Shown here: piece by piece, positions 25,730 through 37,870 of the stretch
How positions within the stretch are numbered: the first letter of the stretch is position 1
How the letters are laid out: the number at the start of each line of letters is the position of its first letter
Assembly (NCBI GenBank): GCA_027186245.1
Contig: CP114481.1
Location: 53,638,569 to 53,702,568 of the forward strand
Direction: 5' to 3'
From: Coriaria nepalensis
Taxonomy: Eukaryota > Streptophyta > Magnoliopsida > Cucurbitales > Coriariaceae
Length of the DNA stretch: 64,000 bases
Program-made: the position numbers and the translations under genes
Notes under the pieces: model-generated
What the model saw: the letters and a program-made list of their open reading frames with translations, nothing else
Told to the model about the DNA's origin: nothing
The model's database searches: none

Positions 25730-27817
25730 TCCGAACCATAATTTTTTTTACAGTGTTGGAGCATGAGAGAGATAAAATGGTGAATGAATAAGATAAAAAT
25801 AATACAAATTAAAATAAGACAAAGTTCGAAGAATTTACAAGAATATCAACAGGCGGGAAAAAATCTAGAAAAGTGTTTTGCGGAATTAAGTACTTTCATG
25901 CAAACGAATGAAAATGATTAAGAAATAGTACCTGATATGAAAACGAATTGAGATCCTCAAACAAATCTAATTTCCGAACCATAATTTTTTAGAGCGTTGG
26001 AGCTTGAGAGAGATACAATGGTGAATGAAAAGATAAAAATAATACAAATTAAAATTACACAAAGTTCCAAAAATTTAAAAGAAAATCAACGAGCAAGAAA
26101 AAATCTAGAAAAGAGTTTTGCAGAAATGATGTACTCTCATGCAAACGAATGAAAATGAGTAAGAAATAGTACCTGATATGAAAACGAATTGAGAGCTTCA
26201 AACAAATCTAATTTTCGAACCATAATTTTTTTAGTGCGTTGGAGCTTGAGAGAGATAAATTGGTGAAAGAAAAAGATAAAAATGAAACAAATTAAAATTA
26301 GACAAAGTTCAAAAAATTTACAAGAATATCAACGGGTGGAAAAGATCTAGAAAAGTGTTTTGAGGATTGAAGTACTTTCATCCAAACGAATGAAAATGGG
26401 GAAGAAATAGTACCTAATATGAAGACGAATGGAGAGCTCTAAACAAATCTTATTTCCGAACCATAATTTTTTTAGAGCGTTGGAGCTTAAGAGAGATAAA
26501 ATGGTGAATGAATAAGATATAAATAATGCAAGTTAAAATTAGACAAAGTTCTAAAAATTTACAAGATTATCAACGGGTTGGAAAAAATCTAGAAAAGAGT
26601 TTTGCGGAATGAAGTACTTTCATGCAAAAGAATGAGAATGAGTAAGAAATAGTACCTGATATGAAGACGAATGGAGAGCTTCAAACAAATATAATTTACG
26701 AACCATAATTGTCTTAGAGCATTGGAGCTTGAGAGAGATAAAAAGGCGAATGAATAAGTAAAAAAGAATACAAGTTAAAACTAGACAAAGTTCCAAAATT
26801 TATAAGAATATTAACAGGCGGGAAAAAAATTTAGAAAAGAGTTTTGCGGAATGAAGTGCTTTCATGCAAATGAAAGAAAATGAGTAACAAATAGGACCTG
26901 AAATGAGGACGAATATAGAGCTTCAAACAAATCTAATTTCCGAACCATAATTTTTTTAGATCGTTGGATTTTGAGAAAGTTAAAATGGTGAATGAATAAG
27001 ATAAAAATAATACAAATTATAATTAGACAAAGTTCTAGAAATTTACAAGAATATCAACGGGAGGGAAAAAATCTAGAAAAGATTTTTGCGGAATGAAGTA
27101 CTTTCATGCAAACAAATGAAAATAAGTAAGAAATTGTACCTGATATGAAGACGAATGGAGAGCTCCAAACAAATCTAATTTCTGAACCATAATTCTCTAA
27201 GAGAGTTGGAGCTTGAGAAAGATAAAATGGCGAATGAATAAGATAAAAATAATACAAATTAAAATTAGCCAAGTTCCAGAAATTTACAAGAATATCATCA
27301 ATGGGCGGGAAAAAAATTTAGAAAAGAGTTTTGCGGAATGAAGTACTTTCTTGCAAACGAATGAAAATGAGTAAGAAATAGTACCTAATATGAAGACAAT
27401 TTGAGAGCTTCAAACAAATCTAATTTCTGAACCATAATTTTTTTAGAGCGTTGGAGCATGAGAAAGATAAAATGGCGAATGAATAAGATAAAAATCATAC
27501 AAATTCAAATTAGACAAATTTCCAGAGAGAGATAAAATGGCGAATGAATAAGATAAAAATAATACAAATTCAAATTAGACAAATTTCCGGAGAGAGATAA
27601 AATGGCGAATGAGTAAGATAAAACTAATACAAATTCAAATTAGACAAATTTCCCGAAATTTACAAGAATATCAACGGGCGGGAAAAAAATGTAGAAAAGT
27701 GTTTTACAGAATGACGTACTTTCATGCAAACGAATGAAAATGAGTAAGAAATAATACCTAATATGAAGACGAATTGAGAGCTTCAAACAAATCTAATTTC
27801 CAAACCATAATTTTTTT
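25730..27817 (+). repeat. Module M, copy 1
   Basis: Matches about 29,975-32,061 at an offset of 4,245-4,248. Ordered markers: 'ggagcatgag' (25,758/30,003), 'agatct' made by a short deletion in 'gggtggaaaagatctag' (26,343/30,590), 'ataagtaaaaaa' with three bases missing, 'gatcgttggattttgag', 'ctctaagagagttgg', 'atcatcaatgggcggg' (27,294/31,542), the 65-bp triplication, and 'gttttacagaatgacg'. The match ends near 27,817, where 'agggcg' faces 'agagcg'. The copies differ at several per cent, so this is an old duplication. Confidence 0.86.
27466..27655 (+). repeat. 65-bp partial-monomer triplication (in M copy 1)
   Basis: 'gataaaatggcg' lies at 27,466, 27,531 and 27,596, exactly 65 bp apart, each followed by 'acaaattcaaattagac' and 'aaatttcc'. 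The 65-bp unit is the A-rich core of the monomer (about positions 151-210) plus 'agaga'. The middle copies join 'ttccag' or 'ttccgg' directly to 'agagagataaa', skipping the rest of the unit. Confidence 0.95.
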
Positions 27818-27831
27818 AGGGCGTTGGAGCT

Positions 27832-28585
27832 TGAGAGAGATAAAATGGTGAATGAAATGATAAAAATAATACAAATAAAAAATAGACAAAGTTCCAAAAA
27901 TTTACAAGAATATCAACGAGCGGGAATAAATCTAGAAAAGAGTTTTGCGGAATGAAGTACATTAATGCAAACAAATGAAAATGATAAGAAATAGTAATTG
28001 ATATGAAGATGAAAAAAGCGCTTCAAACAAATCTAATTTCTGAACCATATTTTTTATAAAGCGTTGGAGCTTGAGAAAGATAAAATGGTGAATGAATAAG
28101 ATAAAAATAATACGAATTAAAATTGGACAAAGTTCCAAAAATTTACCAAAATATCAACGGGCGGGAAAAAATCTGGAAAGGAGTTTTGCGGAATAAAATA
28201 ATTTCATGCAAATGAGAGAAAGTGAATGAGAAGTAGGACATAATATGAAGACGAATAGAGAGCTTCAAACAAATCTTATTTCCGAACCATAATTTTTTTA
28301 GAGCGTTGGAGCTTGAGAGGGATAAAATGGTGAATGAATAAGATGAAAATATTATAAATTAAAATTAGACAAAGTTCCATAAATTTACGAGAATATCAAC
28401 GGGCGGGAAAAAATCTAGAAAAGAGTTTTGCGGAATGAAGTACTTTCATACAAACGAATGAAAATGAGTAAAAAATAGTACCTGAGTTGAAGACGGATGG
28501 AGAGCTTCAAACAAATGTAATTTCCGAACCATAATTTTTTTAGAGCGTTTGATCTTGAGAAAGCTAAAACGGTGAATGAATAAGA
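27832..28585 (+). repeat. Module P, copy 1
   Basis: Matches about 36,932-37,685 at an offset of 9,100. Shared markers are 'acaaataaaaaatag', 'gggaataaatctag', 'agtaattgatatgaagatg' (27,994/37,094), 'aatgagagaaagtga', and 'gaagacggatgg' with 'gcgtttgatcttgag'. About three monomers long. Confidence 0.84.
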
Positions 28586-29520
28586 TATAAATAATACAAA
28601 TTAAAATTAGACAAAGTTCTAAAAATTTACAAGATTATCAATGGGTGGGAAAAAATCTAGAAAAGAGTTTTGCGGAATGAAGTACTTTCATGCAAAAGAA
28701 TGAGAATGAGTAAGAAATAGTACCTGATATGAAGATGAATGGAGTGATTCAAACAAATCTAATTTCCAAACCATAATATTTTTGGAGCGTTGGATCTTGA
28801 GAAAGTTGAAATGGTGAATGAATAAGATAAAAATAATACAAATTAAAATTAGACAAAGTTCTAGAAATTTAAAAGAATATCAACTGGCGGGAAAAAAGCT
28901 AGAAAACATTTTTGCAGAATGAAGTACTTTCATGCAAACAAATGAAAATAAGTAAGAAATTGAACCTGATATGAAGACGAATGGAGAGCTCCGAACAAAT
29001 CTAATTTCTGAACCATAATATTTTTAGAGCGTTGGAGCTTGAGAGAGATAAAATTGTGAATGAATAAGATAAAAATAATACAGATTAAAATTAGACAAAG
29101 TTCCAAAAATATACAAGAATATCAACGGGCGGGAATAAATCTAGAAAAATGTTTTGCGGAATGAAGTACATTAATGCAAACGAATGAAAATCAGTAAGAA
29201 ATAGTACCTGATATGAAGATGAATGAAGAGCTTCAAACAAATCTAATTTCTGAACCATAATTTTTATAAAGCGTTGGAGGTTGAGAAAGATAAAATGGTG
29301 AATGAGTAATGTAAAAATAATACAAATTAAAATTGGACAAAGTTCCAAAAATTTACCAAAATATCAACGGGAGGGAAAAAATCTAGAAAAAAGTTTTGCG
29401 GAATGAAATACTTTCATGCAAATGAAAGAAAATGAGTAAGAAATAGGACCTGATATGAAGACGAATAGAGAGCTTCAAACAAATCTAATTTCTGAACTAC
29501 AATTTTTTTATAGCGTTGGA
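28586..29520 (+). repeat. R-type monomers
   Basis: About four monomers. The unit around 29,091-29,348 resembles 34,074-34,331 (offset 4,983, 'gaagatgaatgaagagc', 'ttggaggttgagaaag'). A 'ggagtgattcaaac' monomer near 28,741 recurs near 32,266 and 37,841. No gene is seen. Confidence 0.78.
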
Positions 29521-29875
29521 GCTTGAGAGAGATAAAATGGTGAATGAATAAGATGAAAATAATACAAATTAAAATTAGACAAAGTTCCATAAATTTACGA
29601 GAATATCAACGAGTGGGAAAAAAATCTAGAAAAGAGTTTTGTGGAATGAAGTACTTTCATACAAACGAATGAAAATGAAAAAGAAATAGTACCTTATATG
29701 AACACGAATGGAGATCTTCAAACAAATATAATTTCCGAACCATAATTCTCTAAGAGAGTTGGAGCTTGAGAGAGATAAAATGGTGAATGAATAAGATAAA
29801 AACGATACAAATTAAAATTAGACAAAGTTCCAAAAATTTACAAGAAAATCAACGGGCAAGAAAAAATCTAGAAAA
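29521..29875 (+). repeat. R-to-L junction, copy 1
   Basis: An R monomer ('cgagtggga', 'accttatatgaacacg', 'gagatcttc') ending in 'ctctaagagagttgg' near 29,746 passes within that unit into L-type monomers ('aaaatcaacgggcaag', 29,845). The same ordered combination occurs near 38,630-38,970, and its right half near 37,878. Confidence 0.8.
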
Positions 29876-32060
29876 GTGTTTTGCGGAATGAAGTACTTTC
29901 ATGCAAACGAATGAAAATGAGTATTAAATAGTACCAGATATGAAGACGAATTGGGAGCTTCAAACAAATCTAATTTCCGAACCATAATTTTTTTAGAGCG
30001 TTGGAGCATGAGAGAGATAAAATGGTGAATGAATAAGATAAAAATAATACAAATTAAAATTAGACAAAATTCCAAGAATTTACAAGAATATCAACGGGCG
30101 GGAAAAAATCTAGAAAAGTGTTTTGCGGAATGAAGTACTTTCATGCAAACAAATGAAAATGATTACGAAATAGTACTTGATATCAAAACGAATTGAGAGC
30201 CTCAAACAAATCTAATTTCCGAACCATAATTTTTTTAGAGCGTTGGAGCTTGAGAGAGATAAAATGGTGAATGAATAAGATAAAAATAATACAAATTAAA
30301 ATTACACAAAGTTCCAAAAATTTAAAAGAAAATCAACAAGTAAGAAAAAATCTAGAGAAGAGTTTTGCAGAAATGATGTACTCTCAGGCAAACGAATGAA
30401 AATGAGTAAGAAATAGTACCTGATATGAAAACGAATTGAGAGCTTCAAACAAATCTAATTTTCGAACCATAATTTTTTTAGTGCGTTGGAGCTTGAGAGA
30501 GATAAAATGGTGAATGAATAAGATAAAAATGAAACAAATTAAAATTAGACAAAGCTCAAAAAATTTATAAGAATATCAACGGGCGGAAAAGATCTAGAAA
30601 ATTGTTTTGCGGATTGAAGTACTTTCATGCAAACGAATGAAAATGGGGATGAAATAGTACCTAATATGAAGACGAATGGAGAGCTCCAAACAAATCTTAT
30701 TTCCGAACCATAATTTTTTTAGAGCGTTGGAGTTTGAGAGAGATAAAATGGTGAATGAATAAGATATAAATAATACAAATTAAAATTAGACAAAGTTCTA
30801 AAAATTTACAAGAATATCAACGGGTAGGAAAAAATTTAGAAAAGAGTTTTGCGGAATGAAGTACTTTCATGCAAAAGAATGAAAATGAGTAAGAAATAGT
30901 ACATGATATGAAGTCGAATGGAGAGCTTCAAACAAATATAATTTACGAACCATAATTCTCTTAGAGCATTGGAGCTTGAGAGAGATAAAATGGCGAATGA
31001 ATAAGTAAAAAATAATACAAATTAAAACTAGACAAAGTTCCAGAAATTTAAAAGAATATTAACGGGCGAGAAAAAAATTTAGAAAAGAGTTTTGCGGAAT
31101 GAAGTGCTTTCATGCAAATGAAAGAAAATGAGTAAGAAATAGGATTTGATATGAGGAAGAATATAGAGCTTCAAACATATCTAATTTCCGAACCATAATT
31201 TTTTTAGATCGTTGGATTTTGAGAAAGTTAAAATGGTGAATGAATAAGATAAAAATAATACAAATTAAAATTAGACAAAGTTCTAGAAATTTACAAGAAT
31301 ATCAACGGGAGGGAAAAAATCTAGAAAAGATTTTTGCGGAATGAAGTACATTAATGCAAACAAATGAAAATGAGTAAGAAATAGTACCTGATATGAAGAC
31401 GAATGGAGATCTTCAAACAAATATAATTTCTGAACCATAATTCTCTAAGAGAGTTGGAGCTTGAGAAAGATAAAATGGCGAATGAATAAGATAAAAATAA
31501 TACAAATTAAAATTAGCCAAGTTCCAGAAATTTACAAGAATATCATCAATGGGCGGGAAAAAAATTTAGAAAAGAGTTTTGCGGAATGAAGTACTTTCTT
31601 GCAAACGAATGAAAATGAGTAAGAAATAGTACCTAATATGAAGACAATTTGAGAGCTTCAAACAAATCTAATTTCTGAACCATAATTTTTTTAGAGCGTT
31701 GGAGCATGAGAAAGATAAAATGGCGAATGAATAAGATAAAAATCATACAAATTCAAATTAGACAAATTTCCAGAGAGAGATAAAATGGCGAATGAATAAG
31801 ATAAAAATAATACAAATTCAAATTAGACAAATTTCCGGAGAGAGATAAAATGGCGAATGAGTAAGATAAAACTAATACAAATTCAAATTAGACAAATTTC
31901 CCGAAATTTACAAGAATATCAACGGGCGGGAAAAAAATGTAGAAAAGTGTTTTACAGAATGACGTACTTTCATGCAAACGAATGAAAATGAGTAAGAAAT
32001 AATACCTAATATGAAGACGAATTGAGAGCTTCAAACAAATCTAATTTCCAAACCATAATT
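29805..32060 (+). repeat. Module M, copy 2
   Basis: Corresponds to copy 1 (offset about -4,245) and to 40,119-42,374 (offset +10,314). 'gaaaagtgttttgcgg' lies at 29,871 and 40,185, and 'agatct' at 30,590 and 40,904. The first three monomers are L-like ('gagtattaaatagtaccag', 'gattacgaaatag', 'tgcagaaatgatg') and the rest R-like, so the module includes an L-to-R switch near 30.5 kb. Confidence 0.86.
31714..31903 (+). repeat. 65-bp triplication (in M copy 2)
   Basis: 'gataaaatggcg' starts at 31,714, 31,779 and 31,844. The array matches the one at 27,466 base for base as far as I can see, including the private changes 'ttccgg', 'gagtaagataaaact' and 'ttcccg'. The triplication therefore existed before module M was copied. 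Confidence 0.95.
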
Positions 32061-34329
32061 TTTTTAGAGCGTTGGAGCTTGAGAGAGATAAAATGGTGAA
32101 TGAATAAAATAAAAATAATACAAATTAAAATTCGACAAAGTTCCAAATATTTACGAGAATATCAACAAGCGGGAAAAAATCTTGAAAAGAGTTTTGCGGA
32201 ATGAAGTACTTTCTTGCAAACGAATGAAAATGAGTAAGAAATAGTACCTGATATGAAGACGAATGGAGTGATTCAAACAAATCTAATTTCCGAACCATAA
32301 TATTTTTGGAGCGTTGGATCTTGAGAAAGTTAAAATGGTGAATGAATAAGATAAAAATAATACAAATTAAAATTAGACAAAGTTCTAGAAATTTACAAGA
32401 ATATCAACGGGGGGAAATAAATCTAGAAAAGAGTTTTGCGGAATGAAGTACATTAATTCGAACAAATGAAAATGAGTAAGAAATTGTACCTGATATGAAG
32501 ACGAATGGAGATCTTCAAACAAATCTAATTTCTGAACCATAATTTTTTTAAAGCCTTGGAGCTTGAGAAATATAAAATGGTAAATGAATAAGGCAAAAAC
32601 AATACAAATTAAAATTAGACAAAGTTCCAAAAATTTACAAGAATATGAACGGGCGGGAAAAAATCTATGTTAGAGTTTTGCGGAATGAAGTACATTAATG
32701 CAACCGAATTAAAATGAGTAAGAAATAGTACATGATATGAAGATGAATGAAGAGCTTCAAACAAATCTAATTTCTGAACCATAATTTTTATAATGCGTTG
32801 GAGCTTGAGAGATATAAAATGGTGAATGAATAAGATGAAAATAATACAAATTAAAATTAGACAAAGTTCCATAACTTTACGAGAATATCAACGGGTGGGA
32901 AAAAAATATAGAAAAGAGTTTTGCGGTATGAAGTACTTTCATACAAACGAATGAAAATGAGTAAGAAATAGTACCTGATATGAAGACGAATGGAGAGCTT
33001 CAAACAAATATGATTTCCGAACCATAATTCTCTTAGAGCGTTGGAGCTTGAGAGAGATAAAATGGCGAATGAATAAGATAAAAATAAAACAAATTAAAAT
33101 TAGCCAAAGTTCCAGAAATTTACTAGAATATCAATGGGCGGGAAAAAAATTTAGAAAAGAGGTTTGCGGAATGAAGTACTTTCTTGCAAACGAATGAAAA
33201 TGGGTAAGAAATAGTACCTGATATGAAGACGAATTGAGAGCTTCAAACAAATCTAATTTCCGAACCATAATTTTTGTAGAGCGTTGGAGCTTGACAGAGA
33301 TAAAATGGCGAATGAATAAGATAAAAATAATACAAATTCAAATTAGACAAATTTCCAGAAATTTACAATAAAATATCAACGGGCGGGAAAAAAATCTAGA
33401 AAAGCGTTTTACGGAATGACGTACTTTCATGTAAACAAATGAAAATGTGTAAGAAATAGTACCTAATATGAAGACGAATTCAGAGCTTCAAACAAATCTA
33501 ATTTCCGAACCATAATTTTTTTAGAGCGTTGGAGCTTGAGAGAGATAAAATGGTGAATGAATAAAATAAAAATAATACAAATTAAAATTCGACAAAGTTA
33601 CTGAAATTTACGAGAACATCAACGAGCGGGAAAAAATCTAGAAAAGATTTTTGCGGAAGGAAGTACTTTCATGCAAACAAATGAAAATAAGTAAGAAATT
33701 GTACCTGATATGAAGACGAATAGAGAGCTCCAAACAAATCTAATTTCCGAACCATAATTTTTTTTTAGCGTTGGAGCTTGAGAGAGATAAAATGGGGAAT
33801 GAATAAGATAAAAATAATACAAATTAAAAATACACAAATTTCCAGAAATTTACAAGAATATCAACGGGCTGGAAAAAAAATCTAGAAAAGAGTTTTGCGG
33901 AATGAAGTACTTTAATGCAAACGAATGAAAATGAGTAAGAAATAGTACATGATATGAAGACGAATGGAGAGCTTCAAACAAATCTAATTTCTGAACCATA
34001 ATTTTTTTAAAGCCTTGTTGCTTGAGAAATATAAACTGGTGAATAAATAAGGCAAAAATAATACAAATTAAAATTAGACAAAGTTCCAAAAATGTACAAG
34101 TATATGAACGGGCGGGTAAAAATCTAGATAAGAGTTTTGCGGAATAAAGTACATTAATGCAACCGAATGAAAATGAGTAAGAAATAGTACCTGATATGAA
34201 GATGAATGAAGAGCTTCAAACAAATCTAATTTCTGAACCATAATTTTTATTAAGCGTTGGAGGTTGAGAAAGATAAAATGGTGAATGAGTAAGATAAAAA
34301 TAATACAAATTAAAATTGGACAAAGTTCC
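32061..34329 (+). repeat. R-type monomers, no strong HOR
   Basis: About nine monomers with individually recognisable variants ('ggggggaaataaatc' near 32,410, 'tctatgttagag' near 32,666, 'acaataaaatatcaac' near 33,366). Some pair loosely with module M neighbours (33,460-33,620 with 43,850-43,990) and 34,074-34,331 pairs with 29,091-29,348. I see no gene, transposon or other element. Confidence 0.78.
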
Positions 34330-36670
34330 AAAAATTTACCAAAATATCAACGGGAGGGAAAAAATCTAGAAAAAAGTTTTGCGGAATGAAATACTTTCAT
34401 GCAAATGAAAGAAAATGAGTAAGAAATATGACCTGATATGAAGACGAATAGAGAGCTTCAAACAAATCTAATTTCCGAACCGTAATATTTTTAAAGCGTT
34501 GGAGCTTGGGAGAGATAAAATGGTGACTGAATACGATAAAAATAATACAAATTAAAATTGGCCTAAATTTCCAAAAATTTACCAAAATATCAACGGGCGG
34601 GAAAAAATCTAGAAAAGAGTTTTGCGGGATGAAATACTTTCATGCAAATGAAAGAAATTGAGTAAGAAATAGAACATGATATGAAGACGAATAGAGAGCT
34701 TCAAACAAATCAAATTTCCGAACCATAATTTTTTTAGCGTGTTGGAGCTTGAGAGAGATAAAATGGTGAATGAATAAGATGAAAATAAGACAAATTAAAA
34801 TTAGAAAAAGTTCCAGAAATTTACGAGAATATCAACGGGCGGGAAAAAATCTAGAAAAGAGTTTCGCGGAATGAAGTACTTTCATACAAACGAATGAAAA
34901 TGAGTAAAAAATAGTACCTGAGATGAAGACGAATGGAGAGCTTCAAACAAATCTAATTTTCGAACGATAATTTTTTTAGAGCGTCGGATCTTGAGACAGT
35001 TAAAATGGTGAATGAATGAGATAAAAATAATACAAATTAAAATTAGACAAAGTTCTAGAAATTGACAAGAATATCAACGGGCGGGAAAAAATCTAGAAAA
35101 GATTTTTGCGGAATGAAGTACTTTCATGCAAACAAATGAAAATATGTAAGAAATTGTACCTGAGATAAAGAGGAATGGAGACCTTCAAACAAATCTAGTT
35201 TCCGAACCATAATTTTTGTAGAGCGTTGGAGCTTGACAGAGATAAAATGGTGAATGAATAAGATAAAAATAATACAAATTAAAATTAGACAAAGTTCCAT
35301 AAATTTACGAGAATATCAACGGGCGGGAAAAATCCAGAAAAGAGTTTTGCGGAATGAAGTACTTTCAAACAAACGAATGAAAATCAGTAAAAAAAAATAG
35401 TACCAGAGATGAAAACGAATGGAGAGCTTCAAACAAATCTAATTTCTGAACCATAATTTTTTTAAAGCCTTGGAGCTTGAGAAATATAAAATGGTGAATG
35501 AATAAGGCAAAAATAATACAAATTAAAATTAGACAAAGTTCCAAAAATTTACAAGAGTATGAACGGGGGGGAAAAAATCTAGATAAGAGTTTTGCGGAAT
35601 GAAGTACATTAATGCAACCGAATGACAATGAGTAAGAAATATTACCCGATATGAAGATCAATGAAGAGCTTCAAACAAATCTACTTTCTGAACCATAATT
35701 TTTATAAAGAGTTGGAGCTTGAGAAAGATAAAATGGTAAATGAATAAGATAAAAATAATACAAATTAAAATTGGCCTAAATTTCCAAAAATTTACCAAAA
35801 TATCAACAGGCGGCAAAAAATCTAGAAAAGAGTTTTGCATAATGAAATAATTTCATGCAAATGAAAGAAAATGAGTAAGAAGTAGAACATGATATGAAGA
35901 CGAATAGAGAGCTACAAACAAATCTAATTTCCGAACCATAATTTTTTTAGAGCGTTGGAGCTTGAGAGAGATAAAATGGTGAATGAATAAGATGAAAATA
36001 ATACAAATTTAAATTAGACAATTTCTTGAAATTTACGAGAACATCAACGGGCAGGAAAAAATCTAGAAAAGAGTTTTGCGGAATGAAGTACTTTCATACA
36101 AACGAATGAAAATGAGTAAAAAATAGTACCTGAGATGAGGACGAATAGAGAGCTTCAAACAAATGTAATTTCCGAACCATAATTTTTTTAGAGCGTCGGA
36201 TCTTGAGAAAGTTAAAACAGTGAATGAATAAGATAAAAATAATACAAATTAAAATTAGACAAAGTTCTAGAAATTTACAAGAATATTTACGGGCGGGAAA
36301 AAATCTAGAAAACATTTTTGCGGAATGAAGTACTTTCATGCAAACAAAAGAAAATAAGTAAGAAATTGTACCTGATATGAAGACGAATGGAGAGCTCCGA
36401 ACAAATCTAATTTCCGAACCATAATTTTTTTAGAGCGTTGGAGCTTGAGAGAGATAAAATGGTGAATGAATAAGATGAAAATAATACAAATTTAAATTAA
36501 ACAAAGTTACTGAAATTTACGAGAACATCAACGGGCGGGAAAAAATCTTGAAAAGAGTTTTGCGGAATGAAGTACTTTCATACAAACGAATGAAAATCAG
36601 TAAAAAAAATAGTACCTGAGATGAAGACGAATGGAGAGCTTCAAACAAATCTAATTTCCGAACGATAATT
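34330..36670 (+). repeat. Module N, copy 1
   Basis: Matches about 47,080-49,420 at an offset of 12,749-12,750, and again 57,649-59,989 through the 10.6-kb duplication. Ordered markers: 'gaaatatgacctgat', 'ttggcctaaatttcc', 'gagataaagaggaatggag', 'aatccagaaaag', 'gaatgacaatgag', 'attacccgatatg' and 'agaatatttacgggcggg'. About nine or ten monomers. Confidence 0.85.
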
Positions 36671-37290
36671 TATTTAGAACGTTGCATTTTGAGAAAATTA
36701 AAATGGTGAATGAATAAGATAAAAATAATACAAATTATAATTAGACAAAGTTCTAGAAATTTACAAGAATATCAACGGGAGGGAAAAAATCTAGAAAAGA
36801 TTTTTGCGGAATGAAGTACTTTCATGCAAACAAATGAAAATAAGTAAGAAATTGTCCCTGATATGAAGACGAATGGAGAGCTCCAAACAAATCTAATTTC
36901 CGAACCATAATTTTTTTACAGCGTTGGAGCTTGAGAGAGATAAAATGGTGAATGAAAAGATAAAAATAATACAAATAAAAAATAGGCAAAGTTCCAAAAA
37001 TTTACCAGAATATCAACGGGCGGGAATAAATCTAGAAAAGAGTTTTGCGGAATGAAGTACATTAATGCAAACAAATGAAAATGATAAGAAATAGTAATTG
37101 ATATGAAGATGAAAAAAGAGCTTCAGACAAATCTAATTTCTGAACCATAATTTTTATAAAGCGTTGGAGCTTGAGAAAGATAAAATGGTGAATGAATAAC
37201 ATAAAAATAATACGAATTAAAATTGGACAAAGTTCCAAAAATTTACCAAAATATCAACGGGCGGGAAAAAATCTAGAATGGAGTTTTGCG
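36390..37290 (+). repeat. Module O, copy 1
   Basis: Matches about 44,098-44,980 at an offset of 7,708, beginning with 'agagctccgaac' (36,391/44,099) and including 'gataatttatttag', 'attataattagac' and 'gataagaaatagtaattg'. It overlaps the end of module N and the start of module P, so the three modules are windows on overlapping copying events rather than separate elements. Confidence 0.78.
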
Positions 37291-37685
37291 GAATAAAATA
37301 CTTTCATGCAAATGAGAGAAAGTGAGTAAGAAGTAGGACATGATATGAAGACGAATAGAGAGCTTCAAACAAATCTTATTTCCGGACCATAATATTTTTA
37401 GAGCGTTGGAGCTTGAGAGGGATAAAATGGTGAATGAATAAGATGAAAATAATACAAATTAAAATTAGACAAAGTTCCATAAATTTACTAGAATATCAAC
37501 AGGAGGGAAAAAAGCTAGAAAAGAGTTTTGCGGAATGAAGTACTTTCATACAAATGAATGAAAATGAGTAAAAAATAGTACCTGAGATGAAGACGGATGG
37601 AGAGCTTCAAACAAATGTAATTTCCGAACCATAATTTTTTTAGAGCGTTTGATCTTGAGAAAGCTAAAACGGTGAATGAATAAGA
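36932..37685 (+). repeat. Module P, copy 2
   Basis: Counterpart of 27,832-28,585 (offset 9,100). 'gaagacggatgg' near 37,590 and the 'gcgtttgatcttgag' monomer are specific to these two places. Here one base is missing in 'aatacaattaaaatt'. Confidence 0.84.
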
Positions 37686-37870
37686 TAAAAATAATACAAT
37701 TAAAATTAGACAAATTTCTAGAAATTTACAAGAATATCTACGGGTGGGAAAAAATCTAGAAAAGAGTTTTGCGGAATGAAGTACTTTCATGCAAACGAAT
37801 GGAAATGAGTAAGAAATAGTACCTGATATGAAGATGAATGGAGTGATTCAAACAAATCTAATTTCCCAAC

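Noticed and set aside
26200..26230. Minus-strand 'ggttcgaaaatt' in L monomers resembling a tRNA/Pol III B box.
   Set aside because: Only the first seven bases fit; the last three defined positions do not match. There is no A box at the expected distance and no tRNA-like fold around it.
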